This document shows, one piece after another, positions 33,330 to 43,480 of a DNA stretch of 64,000 nt. Made by a program: the position numbers and the translations under genes. A model generated the notes under the pieces. It worked only from the letters and a program-made list of their open reading frames with translations. It had not been told where the DNA came from and did no database searches. Origin of the DNA: an uncultured Clostridia bacterium (lineage in GTDB: Bacteria; Bacillota; Clostridia; Christensenellales; CAG-314); assembly GCA_947053925.1 (NCBI GenBank), contig CAMRUG010000004.1, forward strand, positions 1-64,000. The letters run 5' to 3'. Within the stretch, counting starts at the first letter, position 1; each line of letters starts with the position of its first letter.

Positions 33330-33628
33330 AGAATTTAAACCGATATTGGACGAATCGAATAGAAATGACTGTTATGCTAAAATAAGGTGAGTTATAGTTG
33401 ACATGATAGAAAATACTAGTTTATAAAAATGGCTAGAACAAGGGGGCATGTGTATCTTTATAGAGAATATGACATGCATACTTTTGTTGAAATCCTTCTA
33501 TGTTGCTAAGGATATTTACTAAGCTAGATGATTTAGATTTGAATGTGCTTTTCCCAGAAAAGAAAATGGTGATAAGCTTATATATAATTAATATGTGGGG
33601 TTTGGAATAACAAAAGGAGCACAATATT
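33330..33628 (+). promoter_or_regulatory. Internal promoter and leader within the DISARM-like block
   Basis: TTGACA (33398-33403), 18 bp and TATAAA (33422-33427) probably start a second transcript for the Mod-Res-DrmABC genes. The following leader of about 195 bases contains a hairpin with GCATGT/ACATGC arms near 33446-33478 and a 36-codon ORF (33500-33610, MLLRIFTKLDDLDLNVLFP...) without a ribosome binding site, perhaps the remnant of a lost gene. No terminator was seen after the OLD-like gene, so read-through is possible. Confidence 0.5.
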
Positions 33629-35149
33629 ATGCAAAAGACAGGAAAATTGGAGCTGACGTGGGTTGGCAAATATGAATCAAAAGTAATTGAGCCCAGGATA
33701 TTAGTTGAAAATCCTGAGTTGAGTTATGGTGATCCGAATAGTGAAAATATGCTCATTCACGGTGATAATCTTATTGCATTAAAGGCGCTTGAACAGGATT
33801 ATGCAGGCAGAATTAAGTGCATATATATCGATCCGCCGTATAATACCGGTTATGCATTTACCCATTACGATGACTCTGTTGAGCATAGTATTTGGCTTTC
33901 TTTGATGCGTCAGAGATTGGAAATATTATATACTTTGTTGGATGATGACAACGGTTCATTATGGATAAGTATTGATGATGACGAAAGGGATTATCTAAAA
34001 GTATTATGTGATGAGATATTGGGGCGTGCTAACTTTGTGTGCTCAGTTATTTGGCAAAAAAAGTATTCGCCACAAAACGATGCAAAGTGGCTATCAGATA
34101 ATCATGATTATGTTTTGGTTTACGCTAAAAATAAAGCGGTTTGGAGACCAAATTTGTTGCCACGCAGCGAGGAAGCGAATGCTAGATATAAAAATCCTGA
34201 TAATGATCCGCGCGGTCCGTGGAAATCGGGAGATATTTCTGTTAAAAGAGTAACGCCTAAAGACATTTACGAGGTAATTACTCCTTCTGGGCGGCGGGTA
34301 TTACCGCCTGCTGGTACTAGCTGGCGACTTTCTAAAGAAACATTTGATGATTATGTTGCAGATAATAGAATTTGGTTTGGACCTGATGGTAATAATGTTC
34401 CGTCTATAAAAAGATTTTTGTCTGAAGTAAAGGATGGTATGACATCTTTAACTATTTGGTTGCGTGAAGAGGTGGGAGACAATCAAGAGGCTAAACGCGA
34501 GGTAAAAGAGTTAAACAGTGATGATGTCTTTGATACGCCTAAACCAGAAAGACTTATAGAAAAAATACTAAAATTAGCCACTAAAGAAGGAGATTTAGTT
34601 CTTGATTCATTTCTTGGCTCCGGTACAACAGCGGCAGTTGCTCATAAAATGGACAGACGGTGGATTGGCATTGAACTTGGCAATCATGCTTATACGCATT
34701 GCAAAGTTCGTTTAGATAAAGTAATTGACGGCGAACAGGGTGGTATTTCTAAAGCGGTTGGTTGGAAAGGCGGTGGGGGATATAAGTTTTATGAATTAGC
34801 ACCCAGTTTGCTTGTGCCTAATCCAATTATTCCCGAAATTAAGCAAATCAATCCAGTATATACATTTGAAATGTTGTGCGAGGCAATTTGTAAATTAGAA
34901 GGTTTTAAATATAAGCCTAATGGCAGAATTCATGGACAATCAAGCGAAAAGAGATTTATCCACATTACGAAGGAATTTGTAAACGGTGAGTATGTAAATA
35001 GTCTTATTGCTACATTGGGTGAAGGACAGTCGTTGCTTATATATGGAACAAAGATTCAATCGGATTTAAGATTGCCCGATAATATTGTAGTAAAAAAAAT
35101 ACCAAAAGATTTGCTAGACAAGTGTACATTTGAAAGCGAGGTAAGATAA
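33629..35149 (+). CDS. Type III-like adenine methyltransferase (DrmMI-like)
   Basis: The 506-residue protein has the beta-class order of type III Mod subunits: MLIHGDNLIALK, IYIDPPYNTG (DPPY at 68-71), WISIDDDE, and later LDSFLGSGTTAAVA for SAM binding. It should methylate adenine N6 in one strand of a short site set by a target-recognition region in the middle. AAAGGAGC precedes the ATG. The Res gene follows after one base. Class 1 DISARM has an adenine methylase (DrmMI), so this may fill that role, or Mod-Res may be an independent type III restriction system inserted before drmA. Confidence 0.9.
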   Translation: MQKTGKLELTWVGKYESKVIEPRILVENPELSYGDPNSENMLIHGDNLIALKALEQDYAGRIKCIYIDPPYNTGYAFTHYDDSVEHSIWLSLMRQRLEILYTLLDDDNGSLWISIDDDERDYLKVLCDEILGRANFVCSVIWQKKYSPQNDAKWLSDNHDYVLVYAKNKAVWRPNLLPRSEEANARYKNPDNDPRGPWKSGDISVKRVTPKDIYEVITPSGRRVLPPAGTSWRLSKETFDDYVADNRIWFGPDGNNVPSIKRFLSEVKDGMTSLTIWLREEVGDNQEAKREVKELNSDDVFDTPKPERLIEKILKLATKEGDLVLDSFLGSGTTAAVAHKMDRRWIGIELGNHAYTHCKVRLDKVIDGEQGGISKAVGWKGGGGYKFYELAPSLLVPNPIIPEIKQINPVYTFEMLCEAICKLEGFKYKPNGRIHGQSSEKRFIHITKEFVNGEYVNSLIATLGEGQSLLIYGTKIQSDLRLPDNIVVKKIPKDLLDKCTFESEVR

Positions 35150-35150
35150 T

Positions 35151-37802
35151 ATGGACGAAATAGTAAAAAATATAAGTTATGCTATGAGTTTGAGAGAGCC
35201 ACAAACGGAAGCTCTCAGTTATCTTGATGCAATAAGTGTTCATTGTGACTATAAACGTGATAATTTAGCAAACGTACAAGATGTTGCAACGGAATATTGC
35301 GAAGATAAGCACAAGATTAAGATTGATTTTGAATTTCCATCATTTTGTTTTGACATGGCAACTGGTATAGGCAAAACGCGCTTGATGGGCGCCGCTATTT
35401 ATTATTTGTACAAGACAAAGGGGTACAAACACTTCTTTATTCTTGCTCCTGGAAACACCATTTACGATAAACTTCGCAAGGAGTCTAATCCGGCGCACCC
35501 CAAATACATATTCAAAGGGTTAGAATCTGAGATGGGCAGACCAAAGGTGTATGATGGTGAGAATTATACTACATATCCAGTTAGGTATGTTCAAGGTGAA
35601 ATTGAAATAGAAAAGTCTTCTGAAATCCAGCTGTTTATTTTTAACATTGGCAAAATTTTTAACAGTAAAACGGATACTACATTTAAGTTTCACAAATTTC
35701 AAGAAACATTGGGTTCTTCATTTGCAGATGTTTTGTCACGGTTTAATGATCTTGTTATTTGTATGGACGAGGCACATCGTTACTATGCCCCTGCGTCTAT
35801 GAACGCGATTAACTACTTAAAACCAGTTCTAGGTTTGGAATTTACTGCAACGCCTAAAAGTCATAGCAATGTAATTTATAGTTATGACTTGGCGAAAGGT
35901 GCAGGTAAGTATTTGAAGATACCAACAGTTTTGGGCAGAACTAATATTGGTGGTTATAGTGCGGATGACATAGAAGAAATGAAAATCCGTGATGGCTTGA
36001 CATTGCATGAAAATCGCAAAAGGGTGGTTTATCAATATTGCAATGAAACAGGGTTGGATTATGTAAAGCCAATCGTTCTTATTGCCTGTAAGGACACAGA
36101 ACATGCCAAGAAAGTTCGCGCGTTAATTGATAATGACAATTTTGAACGTGGAAAATATTGCGGAAAAGTTATAGAAATCCATTCCAATATGAAAGGTGAA
36201 GAGTCTGAAGAAAATATTCGTTTGTTACTTTCCATCGAAAGATCTGATAACCCTGTAGAAATAGTCTTACACGTTTACAAATTGAAAGAGGGCTGGGATG
36301 TAAACAATTTGTTCACGATCATTCCTTTGAATGCGGCCAAAAGTGATATTTTGGCTTTGCAAACGATTGGTCGTGGCTTGCGCTTGCCGTTTGGTTTTAT
36401 TACAGGCAATGACGAAATAGACACACTAGATATAGTTGCACATGAGCATTATCGTCAGATTGTTGACGAAATCAAAGAAAGCAAAGTTTTTAGACAACGC
36501 AATTTAGATGAAGAAAAAATTGAAGAGACAGAGACATTTGAATTGAAACCAATAGTCGATGAAGAACAGTTGGATTTATTTGGAGAAATGTTGACTTCGA
36601 TAGGTGTGAAATCTTTTGAGCAAATTAATAATACTACAACTCAAGAACAACTATATCGAGAGTATACAAAAACATTTGGTAGAGATCCGAGAAAGAATAC
36701 AACTAGCGGAATGCAGCAAATGTCAATTTTTGATAGTATAGGTTCAAAACAACAACCTGTTGTGGAGTCTGTATCACAAGAAACGCTAACTATGTCTGAA
36801 GGAATAGAGCCTAAAACTAATCTGCCATTAAAAAAGGAAGAATTTGTTGCAAAACTAGATGAATATTGTAAGGTCGCGATTTCTGTACCTAAAATTCTTA
36901 TTCAGCCAAGTTCGGTGGTTACATTAAGACCGTTTGCGGTAAAGTGTAATATTATGGAATTTGAGATTGCTGCAGCTCAAATTGAAAGGTACGATGCGAT
37001 AAATGCGGAAAAATTGAAGTCGTTTGATGCTCAAATTCTTGAAGTGGAGAACCCGATAAATACCATTGCCTGCATGCTGTTGGACTGTGATGAATTGAGT
37101 GAGGTGTCTGTTGATGATGCTGAATACATTTTGGATGTCGTTAAGCAATATTTGGCACAAGTTGAAGGCACAGATGACGACAAGAGAAAAATCGTTCGTC
37201 GGTATGCAACGCTTATTCTTAATGACATTATTAAGCAAATACACACCCACATGGACAAGCAGACATATTATACGTCGGTTGTGCAAAAAGATTTAATCAT
37301 CTTTGGAAAGTCTGTAAAAACAATACGTAAGGATAGCGGAGTAGTGTCTTTTCGCAAAGAAATCGCTGACAAGAAAAACATTCGAAAGTATGTATATACT
37401 GGATATAAAAAATCGTATTATTCGCAAAATGGATTTGATAGTGATACAGAAAGGGCATTTTCTGTTATACTTGAGGATGACAAAGAAGTTTTACGTTGGA
37501 TAAAACCACCTCTAAATCAACTTGGCATTTTTTGGCAAGCTGGTCAGCAGTACAACCCAGACTTTTTAGTGGAAACAAATGACGGTAAGTACATGATTGA
37601 AGTAAAAGCACGCAACGAAGTGAGTACAACAGAAGTTCAAATCAAAGCACAAGAAGGTGTAAAGTGGTGCAAATATGCAACACAAGTGGATTTCGATAAT
37701 AAAAAATGGAAATATAGACTTGTTACAGACGACTGTATAAATATTGGTAATACGTTTAAGTACACAATCGGACTCGCTGTAAATATTAATTCGGAGGAGT
37801 AA
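35151..37802 (+). CDS. Type III-like restriction subunit Res
   Basis: The 883-residue protein is a superfamily 2 ATPase with a nuclease tail. Walker A is FDMATGIGKTRLMG (Lys75), the DEAH box is CMDEAHRYY, the LEFTATPKS and ALQTIGRGLRLPFG motifs follow. At the C-terminus NPDFLVETNDGKYMIEVKAR is a PD-(D/E)xK nuclease signature. Together with the Mod partner one codon upstream it is a full type III restriction pair. It ends 2 bases before a small gene that leads to drmA, so it is transcribed with the DISARM core. No truncation is seen. Confidence 0.9.
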   Translation: MDEIVKNISYAMSLREPQTEALSYLDAISVHCDYKRDNLANVQDVATEYCEDKHKIKIDFEFPSFCFDMATGIGKTRLMGAAIYYLYKTKGYKHFFILAPGNTIYDKLRKESNPAHPKYIFKGLESEMGRPKVYDGENYTTYPVRYVQGEIEIEKSSEIQLFIFNIGKIFNSKTDTTFKFHKFQETLGSSFADVLSRFNDLVICMDEAHRYYAPASMNAINYLKPVLGLEFTATPKSHSNVIYSYDLAKGAGKYLKIPTVLGRTNIGGYSADDIEEMKIRDGLTLHENRKRVVYQYCNETGLDYVKPIVLIACKDTEHAKKVRALIDNDNFERGKYCGKVIEIHSNMKGEESEENIRLLLSIERSDNPVEIVLHVYKLKEGWDVNNLFTIIPLNAAKSDILALQTIGRGLRLPFGFITGNDEIDTLDIVAHEHYRQIVDEIKESKVFRQRNLDEEKIEETETFELKPIVDEEQLDLFGEMLTSIGVKSFEQINNTTTQEQLYREYTKTFGRDPRKNTTSGMQQMSIFDSIGSKQQPVVESVSQETLTMSEGIEPKTNLPLKKEEFVAKLDEYCKVAISVPKILIQPSSVVTLRPFAVKCNIMEFEIAAAQIERYDAINAEKLKSFDAQILEVENPINTIACMLLDCDELSEVSVDDAEYILDVVKQYLAQVEGTDDDKRKIVRRYATLILNDIIKQIHTHMDKQTYYTSVVQKDLIIFGKSVKTIRKDSGVVSFRKEIADKKNIRKYVYTGYKKSYYSQNGFDSDTERAFSVILEDDKEVLRWIKPPLNQLGIFWQAGQQYNPDFLVETNDGKYMIEVKARNEVSTTEVQIKAQEGVKWCKYATQVDFDNKKWKYRLVTDDCINIGNTFKYTIGLAVNINSEE

Positions 37803-37804
37803 GC

Positions 37805-38344
37805 ATGGAAGATAATGAAATGTTAAGAAGGGCACAAATGTATATTGAAGCCATGTCTCAAGGCATTAATCCTGTGACTGGAGAGGTTGTTTGTGATAAT
37901 GACACATTGAATAATATTAAAGTTTCTAGGTGTTTATTTTTTGTTAATGATATTTTGAAGGAACTTATTTGCAATAATGGAAAGCTCCATAGAGAGAAAG
38001 TTCCAAGAGTACAAAAACAAAATTTTGTTTACAATGAACATTTAATGCAACAAGTTACTGTTTGTAATACGCCAATATCACTTTCAGAAATTATTAGAAA
38101 TATTCTAAAAATATATGGTGACGAGACCAAACTAACTTATAAAATGGTGGCTGAGTTGCTGTTAAATAAAGGAATATACATAAAAAATGCAGAAAACAGT
38201 CCTAAGTATATTGCAACTCCAGAATCTAAAAAGTATGGAATATATACTGAATTAAGGCACACAATGCAAGGCGATAGATTGATTACATTGTATAATAGTG
38301 AAGGACAAAAATATCTTTTGTCATTGCTAAAAGATTTGAAATAA
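37805..38344 (+). CDS. Unknown small protein between Res and DrmA
   Basis: The 179-residue protein begins MLRRAQMYIEAMSQGINPVTGEVVCDNDTLNNIKVSRCLFFVNDIL, a motif that I associate with uncharacterised proteins sitting next to helicases and nucleases in defence loci. The second half has a winged-helix-like feel (ISLSEIIRNILKIYGDETKLTYKMVAELLLNKGIY). GGAGG precedes the ATG, and the gene is packed between Res and DrmA with 2 and 17 bases. It is probably an accessory or DNA-binding subunit. No catalytic motif is evident. Confidence 0.7.
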   Translation: MEDNEMLRRAQMYIEAMSQGINPVTGEVVCDNDTLNNIKVSRCLFFVNDILKELICNNGKLHREKVPRVQKQNFVYNEHLMQQVTVCNTPISLSEIIRNILKIYGDETKLTYKMVAELLLNKGIYIKNAENSPKYIATPESKKYGIYTELRHTMQGDRLITLYNSEGQKYLLSLLKDLK

Positions 38345-38361
38345 ATATTAAGAGAGGAATT

Positions 38362-41300
38362 ATGGATAAAAGTTTCCTTGAGGCGGAAGTTCGTCAAAAA
38401 ATAATAGAAGCATTGAGAGTTGATTTGGTTGGTCCAAGTAGTGAGGACGAAATATTGGACGAGAACCCAATGTTTGAGTATTTAACGGGCATGTTGTATC
38501 CTCAAGTGTTGGCAGATGCTGATTTGCTTGAACAAGAAATTGATGGTGATATACAACATGATATAGATTGTGACTTTACACCACAACCGGACGAAGACGA
38601 TAACGAACCAATGGCTGCAACCAAGTTTAAACAGCAGTCATCTATTGGTATGAGCTTTTATTTGGCAAAATCAACGCAAAGTATGATGGTTCGAGTCTCT
38701 TGGGGGGATTATATAAAGGGTACCGAGACTGAGACCAACGAAGAGAGGGAAGAGAGGTCTAGAATAATTTATAAACGACTTGATATGCTTGACGATATTC
38801 GTATTGATCTCTCAACAAATAACCGTGTGCAAGATATTGCACTAACGCAGGATCCCTGTTTGCACTTGCATGTGGTAAAGTTTGGCTTGGAAAATAATTA
38901 TATGTTGGTAACAATACATCTGACCAACAAGCGTCCAAGGGGCAATTCTCCATTGGAGTCCATAATATTCCAAGCAAAATTGGAAGTCACATTAGAATCT
39001 CCCAAGGAGTATTTTGTTGCAGAAAATACATGTAGAGGAATACTTGCTGCTGATGAATTTTACTATGCACAACGTCCTATTTTCGGTCGCGGAAGAGGGT
39101 GCGCCGTTATGTGGGATAAGATAGATGCTGACCATGCTTCTAAAGTATACACGACATTTATTCCAGAATATGAATTTCCTGGTGTCAAGGCCGTAATAGA
39201 CGGTTTTTCAAAAGATCACTTTTTGATGAGTTTCTTGGCAAAGCCTGCGAATAAAGCGCAGTCCATTCAACGTTTGAAAGAATTGTACAAAGCCTATAAG
39301 TATTGGATAGAATACACCATGGAAAAAGATGGTAGAATGCAAGACACGGAATTTAGACAAAAAGTCGGGAACGAAGCTATAGCAAAATGTCATGATGCAT
39401 TAAGAAGAATAGGTGAAGGGATAGCACTTATCGAAAGTAATGAAATCGCTTTTGAATCTTTCAGTTTTATGAATAGTGTAATGGCGATGCAACGTAGCAT
39501 TGGAGCATATGCTAAAAAACATGGAAAGGGGATAAAATGCTCTTTTGCTGATTTTATGGATCCGCGCAAGGAAGAAAACAACTTTTGTTGGAGACCATTT
39601 CAAATTGCCTTTATTTTGATGAATATTAAAGGTATCATTGAACCGACCTGCGAAGACAGAGAAATTGTTGATCTATTATATTTCCCGACAGGCGGTGGTA
39701 AAACCGAGGCTTATCTGGGACTCATTGCTTTCACTATTGCTCATCGTCGGCTGACAAATGGAATGCATAGTGAGTTTAACAATGATGGGGGAGTTACTGT
39801 AATATTAAGATATACTTTGCGTTTGCTTACTACACAACAAAGAGACAGACTTACAAAAATGGTAATTGCTGCCGAATACGTGAGAAGAAGTAATATGAAA
39901 CGCTATGGGTATGAACCCATCAGTATTGGATTCTTTGTTGGTGGACAAGTTACTCCAAATAACTTTGATGAATTGAAGGACTCTTCCTCTGACCCAGGCG
40001 CTGCGAAATATAAAAGGGGCTTACTTTATAAACAGCTGCTCACATGCCCGTTCTGTGGAAAAAAACTAGAAGAAAAGAACTTTCATATTGATCATGATGC
40101 GAAAGAAGTTAAGATTTATTGCGATGACAAGGACTGCCTTTTCTATAAGTATGGATATTCTAATACTGGAATAACTCTGTCTATTCCCGTTCATATGATA
40201 GACGAAGAAATATATAGAAAATGCCCAACCATAATTCTTGCAACTGTCGATAAATTTGCTGTGCTACCGTGGAAGCCCGAAGCGAATTCTTTATTTGGAA
40301 GAATTCATCAAAAATGTACGCGTGATGGGTATATTGCTATGGGAGAAAAGGTACACAAGATACATCAGGAGACGGAAGAGTTGGCAGCATCGAAATTAAT
40401 AGATGTAAAGCCTTTTGCGCCACCAGAGTTGATAGTTCAGGATGAGTTGCACTTGATTACTGGACCATTAGGCACAATTTATGGAGCATACGAGACAATA
40501 ATTCAAGACTTGTGTACATATGAAAAGGATGGCAAAAAAATTAGACCCAAATATATTGTTTCTACAGCAACTATAAAGAATGCCCCAGAACAAATACGGT
40601 GTTTGTACGGACGCAGAAACTCGATGCAGTTTCCGCCAAATGGTTTGGAAATAGGGGATAGTTTCTTTATAAAAGAGATTCCAACGGAAGAAAAGCCTTT
40701 TCGGAAGTATGTCGGAATTAGTGCAAGTGGACAATCTATGAAGACAACCACTTTGCGCACATATGCAATAATTTTGCAAACGGTCCATGAACTTGAGAAA
40801 GTAGAAAAGTATAAAGACGTGCTCGATCCATATTATACGTTGATTGGCTATTTTAACAGTATTAGAGAGCTTGGTGGCACAGTTCGTTTACTGCAAGACG
40901 ACATACCTAAAAGAATAAATCGCTTAAAAAAGAAATATAAGTTTAATTCGCTCAGATATATTAATAATAAAATTGAGATAACATCACGCATAAGTTCAAG
41001 TAAAATAGCAGAAAGTCTTCAAAAGTTGGAAATACCGATGGATAAGAAGGAATGTTTGGATACTGCAATAGCGACAAACATGATTGCGGTTGGTATGGAC
41101 GTGGATCGTTTGGGCATGATGACAGTAATGGGGCAACCTAAGCAAAACTCCGAGTATATTCAGGCTACCAGCCGTATTGGTCGTCAACATCCAGGTGTTG
41201 TATTTACAATATATAATCCTTATAGACCAAGAGACCTCTCGCACTATGAAAATTTTGTCGGGTATCATTCTCAACTGTATAGATACGTAGAAGGTACAAC

Positions 41301-41715
41301 GGCTACGCCATTTTCTGCTCGTGCAAGAGATCGTGTATTGCATGCATTAGTTATTGCTGCAATTAGATTGAAATTTCCACAGTTTGGCGAAAATTCGACA
41401 GCAAACAATATCGATAGTTTAACTGATTATCAAAAAGAAATTGTCATAGACACTATATTAGATAGGTTGGCTATCGTGAATCCTAAAGCTCGTGAAGATA
41501 CAAAAAGAGAAATTGAAATTTTTATTGGTGACTGGAAAAGTTTGGCTGCGCAAAGAAAACCTTTGACATATTTTGTAGCAGTTAAGAGCTTGGACAATTA
41601 CAATAGGTTGATGAATCGTTACAGTGATAACTGCGCTCCGACAGAGAAAGGAACCCTTAACTCAATGCGAGAGGTTGAAGCATCGTCGACGTTGTATTAT
41701 TTTTTGGAGGATTAA
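38362..41715 (+). CDS. drmA: DISARM helicase DrmA
   Basis: The 1,117-residue protein matches DrmA: a long N-terminal region, Walker A YFPTGGGKTEAYLGL (about 440-454), a zinc-binding insertion (LTCPFCGKKLEE with CDDKDC), the diagnostic VQDELHLITGPLG instead of a plain DEAH box, VSTATIKN, and the C-terminal helicase half with NMIAVGMDVDRLGMM and QATSRIGRQHPG. DrmA works with DrmB in DNA loading and translocation that blocks incoming phage DNA. AGAGAGG precedes the ATG. The stop is one base before drmB. Confidence 0.92.
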   Translation: MDKSFLEAEVRQKIIEALRVDLVGPSSEDEILDENPMFEYLTGMLYPQVLADADLLEQEIDGDIQHDIDCDFTPQPDEDDNEPMAATKFKQQSSIGMSFYLAKSTQSMMVRVSWGDYIKGTETETNEEREERSRIIYKRLDMLDDIRIDLSTNNRVQDIALTQDPCLHLHVVKFGLENNYMLVTIHLTNKRPRGNSPLESIIFQAKLEVTLESPKEYFVAENTCRGILAADEFYYAQRPIFGRGRGCAVMWDKIDADHASKVYTTFIPEYEFPGVKAVIDGFSKDHFLMSFLAKPANKAQSIQRLKELYKAYKYWIEYTMEKDGRMQDTEFRQKVGNEAIAKCHDALRRIGEGIALIESNEIAFESFSFMNSVMAMQRSIGAYAKKHGKGIKCSFADFMDPRKEENNFCWRPFQIAFILMNIKGIIEPTCEDREIVDLLYFPTGGGKTEAYLGLIAFTIAHRRLTNGMHSEFNNDGGVTVILRYTLRLLTTQQRDRLTKMVIAAEYVRRSNMKRYGYEPISIGFFVGGQVTPNNFDELKDSSSDPGAAKYKRGLLYKQLLTCPFCGKKLEEKNFHIDHDAKEVKIYCDDKDCLFYKYGYSNTGITLSIPVHMIDEEIYRKCPTIILATVDKFAVLPWKPEANSLFGRIHQKCTRDGYIAMGEKVHKIHQETEELAASKLIDVKPFAPPELIVQDELHLITGPLGTIYGAYETIIQDLCTYEKDGKKIRPKYIVSTATIKNAPEQIRCLYGRRNSMQFPPNGLEIGDSFFIKEIPTEEKPFRKYVGISASGQSMKTTTLRTYAIILQTVHELEKVEKYKDVLDPYYTLIGYFNSIRELGGTVRLLQDDIPKRINRLKKKYKFNSLRYINNKIEITSRISSSKIAESLQKLEIPMDKKECLDTAIATNMIAVGMDVDRLGMMTVMGQPKQNSEYIQATSRIGRQHPGVVFTIYNPYRPRDLSHYENFVGYHSQLYRYVEGTTATPFSARARDRVLHALVIAAIRLKFPQFGENSTANNIDSLTDYQKEIVIDTILDRLAIVNPKAREDTKREIEIFIGDWKSLAAQRKPLTYFVAVKSLDNYNRLMNRYSDNCAPTEKGTLNSMREVEASSTLYYFLED

Positions 41716-41716
41716 A

Positions 41717-43480
41717 ATGGCGAGTTTTTTTGATAGAAATAAAATTGGAGAAGTTAGACCAAACCAATTGATTACTACATTTGGTCCAGGATCAATAATT
41801 GATGCGGTAAGAGATTCAGTCACGATTTTAGATACGGATTATTGGAAAGAAAAAGGCAAAAAAATAATTGACGGTAGGCTTGCTGCATATTTAGGAGTAT
41901 CACACTTTTATATGCCTAAGACAAGCGACAAAGGAGATTTGCCAGTAGTATCTTTTCCAAACTATCACGTTTGTTCGAATGCTAAATGTAACAATTTATT
42001 TGATATTCGTGAAGATTTTGATGAGGAACGATACAAGAAGTTCGGAGCAACTTGTCCCAAATGCGGCAACCAAGCATATCCTTCAAGATTTATAGTGATG
42101 TGCAATAATGGTCACATGGACGATTTTCCTTGGAATTGGTGGGTTCACTATGGTGCAAAAACAAATTGTAAAGGACATTTTAGATTATATTCTAATGGTA
42201 ATACTTCAACATTGGCAGATATGACAGTTGAGTGCCTAGATTGTCATCAAAAACGTAGTATGAGCGGGGCAACTCAACCAGATAATTTTACTGGATTAAA
42301 TTGCTCTGGACGCCATCCTTTTCGTCCTCATCATAAATGTGAGTCTTGCAAAGAAGGAGTTATACCTTCGCAGCGTGGAGCATCTAATGTCTATTTCCCA
42401 GTTATTAGAAGTGCGATTTCTATCCCTCCGTGGACTGATCCATTGTACAATTTGATAGACGAACACTTACGATTTATTGAACAAATGGAAGAGGTTGGCG
42501 TGCCTGATGCCACCGGCAGGGCTTATCAACAATATTTTTCAGACAAATACACTCGCGAGCAATTCGACAGGGCGTTGGAAAAACGTCGCCAGAATATCAA
42601 GGAGTTTTCAGAAATTAAATTGATGGAGTATCAAGCAATTACTCATCATAATGATCCATCATATGCTTCAAACAAAAAGCATTTTAAGGCTGAAGAAGAT
42701 GCTGTTCCGGCATGGTTAAAAAAGTATTTTTCTAGAGTTATTAAAATCACTAGGTTGCGTGACGTAATGGTGTTACTGGGTTTCACGAGAGTTACAGCCC
42801 CTGATCCAGATGCAGAAATGCAAGTTAATATTGTTCCGCTTAATAGAGCCCGAAGTGAAATGTGGTTACCTGCTGTGGAGATTAATGGCGAAGGTGTTTT
42901 TATAGAATTTAATAAAGACGAAATTGCAAAATGGGAAAAAGAAACTAATATTAGACTTTTATCTAAGCAATATGAACTTTGTTACGAACAATACTGTGTA
43001 TCGCATGGTTGGACACAGACTGTAAAGCGTGGTGCAAAGTATGTTTTATTGCATACGTTCGCGCATTTAATGATAAAAGAAATGTCATTACAATCTGGAT
43101 ATTCATCGTCTGCGATTCGTGAAAGGGTATATTGTAATGATGATATGTGTGGCATTTTGCTGTATACTGGCAGTGCGGATAAAGAAGGCTCTCTCGGCGG
43201 TCTGGTTGAACTTGGCGGTTATGAGCATTTGGCGGAGCTACTTAAAGGTGTTTTAGAAAACGCATTGGTATGTACGAATGATCCGGAATGTATGACGAAT
43301 ACGCCTACAATAGAGAAGTTCAACGGCGCTGCTTGTCACTCTTGTTGCATGATTTCCGAAACGGCTTGTGAAAATGGCAATAGATTGTTGGACAGAGGAT
43401 TAATAGTGCCATTATCTGGTAGGGAGGACCAATCATTTTTCAAACAATTGGTGGTGGAGTTATGTCATTTAGAAGTATAA
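41717..43480 (+). CDS. drmB: DISARM DUF1998 protein DrmB
   Basis: The start is the ATG at 41717 with TTTGGAGG; the track ORF reads 31 codons too far into drmA. The 587-residue protein begins EVRPNQLITTFGPGSIIDAV, has zinc ribbons (CSNAKCNNLF, CPKCGNQAYPS, CLDCHQKR, CESCKEG) and the DUF1998 core LLHTFAHLMIKEMSLQSGYSSSAIRERVY, then a last Cys cluster (CHSCCMISETAC). DrmB forms the core complex with DrmA. The stop overlaps the drmC start by 19 bases. Confidence 0.92.
   Translation: MASFFDRNKIGEVRPNQLITTFGPGSIIDAVRDSVTILDTDYWKEKGKKIIDGRLAAYLGVSHFYMPKTSDKGDLPVVSFPNYHVCSNAKCNNLFDIREDFDEERYKKFGATCPKCGNQAYPSRFIVMCNNGHMDDFPWNWWVHYGAKTNCKGHFRLYSNGNTSTLADMTVECLDCHQKRSMSGATQPDNFTGLNCSGRHPFRPHHKCESCKEGVIPSQRGASNVYFPVIRSAISIPPWTDPLYNLIDEHLRFIEQMEEVGVPDATGRAYQQYFSDKYTREQFDRALEKRRQNIKEFSEIKLMEYQAITHHNDPSYASNKKHFKAEEDAVPAWLKKYFSRVIKITRLRDVMVLLGFTRVTAPDPDAEMQVNIVPLNRARSEMWLPAVEINGEGVFIEFNKDEIAKWEKETNIRLLSKQYELCYEQYCVSHGWTQTVKRGAKYVLLHTFAHLMIKEMSLQSGYSSSAIRERVYCNDDMCGILLYTGSADKEGSLGGLVELGGYEHLAELLKGVLENALVCTNDPECMTNTPTIEKFNGAACHSCCMISETACENGNRLLDRGLIVPLSGREDQSFFKQLVVELCHLEV

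Noticed and set aside
33629-37802. Mod-Res as a plain stand-alone type III restriction system
   Set aside because: The motifs fit, but the genes are packed against the small gene and drmA with gaps of 2-17 bases and no terminator, so they are treated as part of the larger locus; the simple alternative is stated there.
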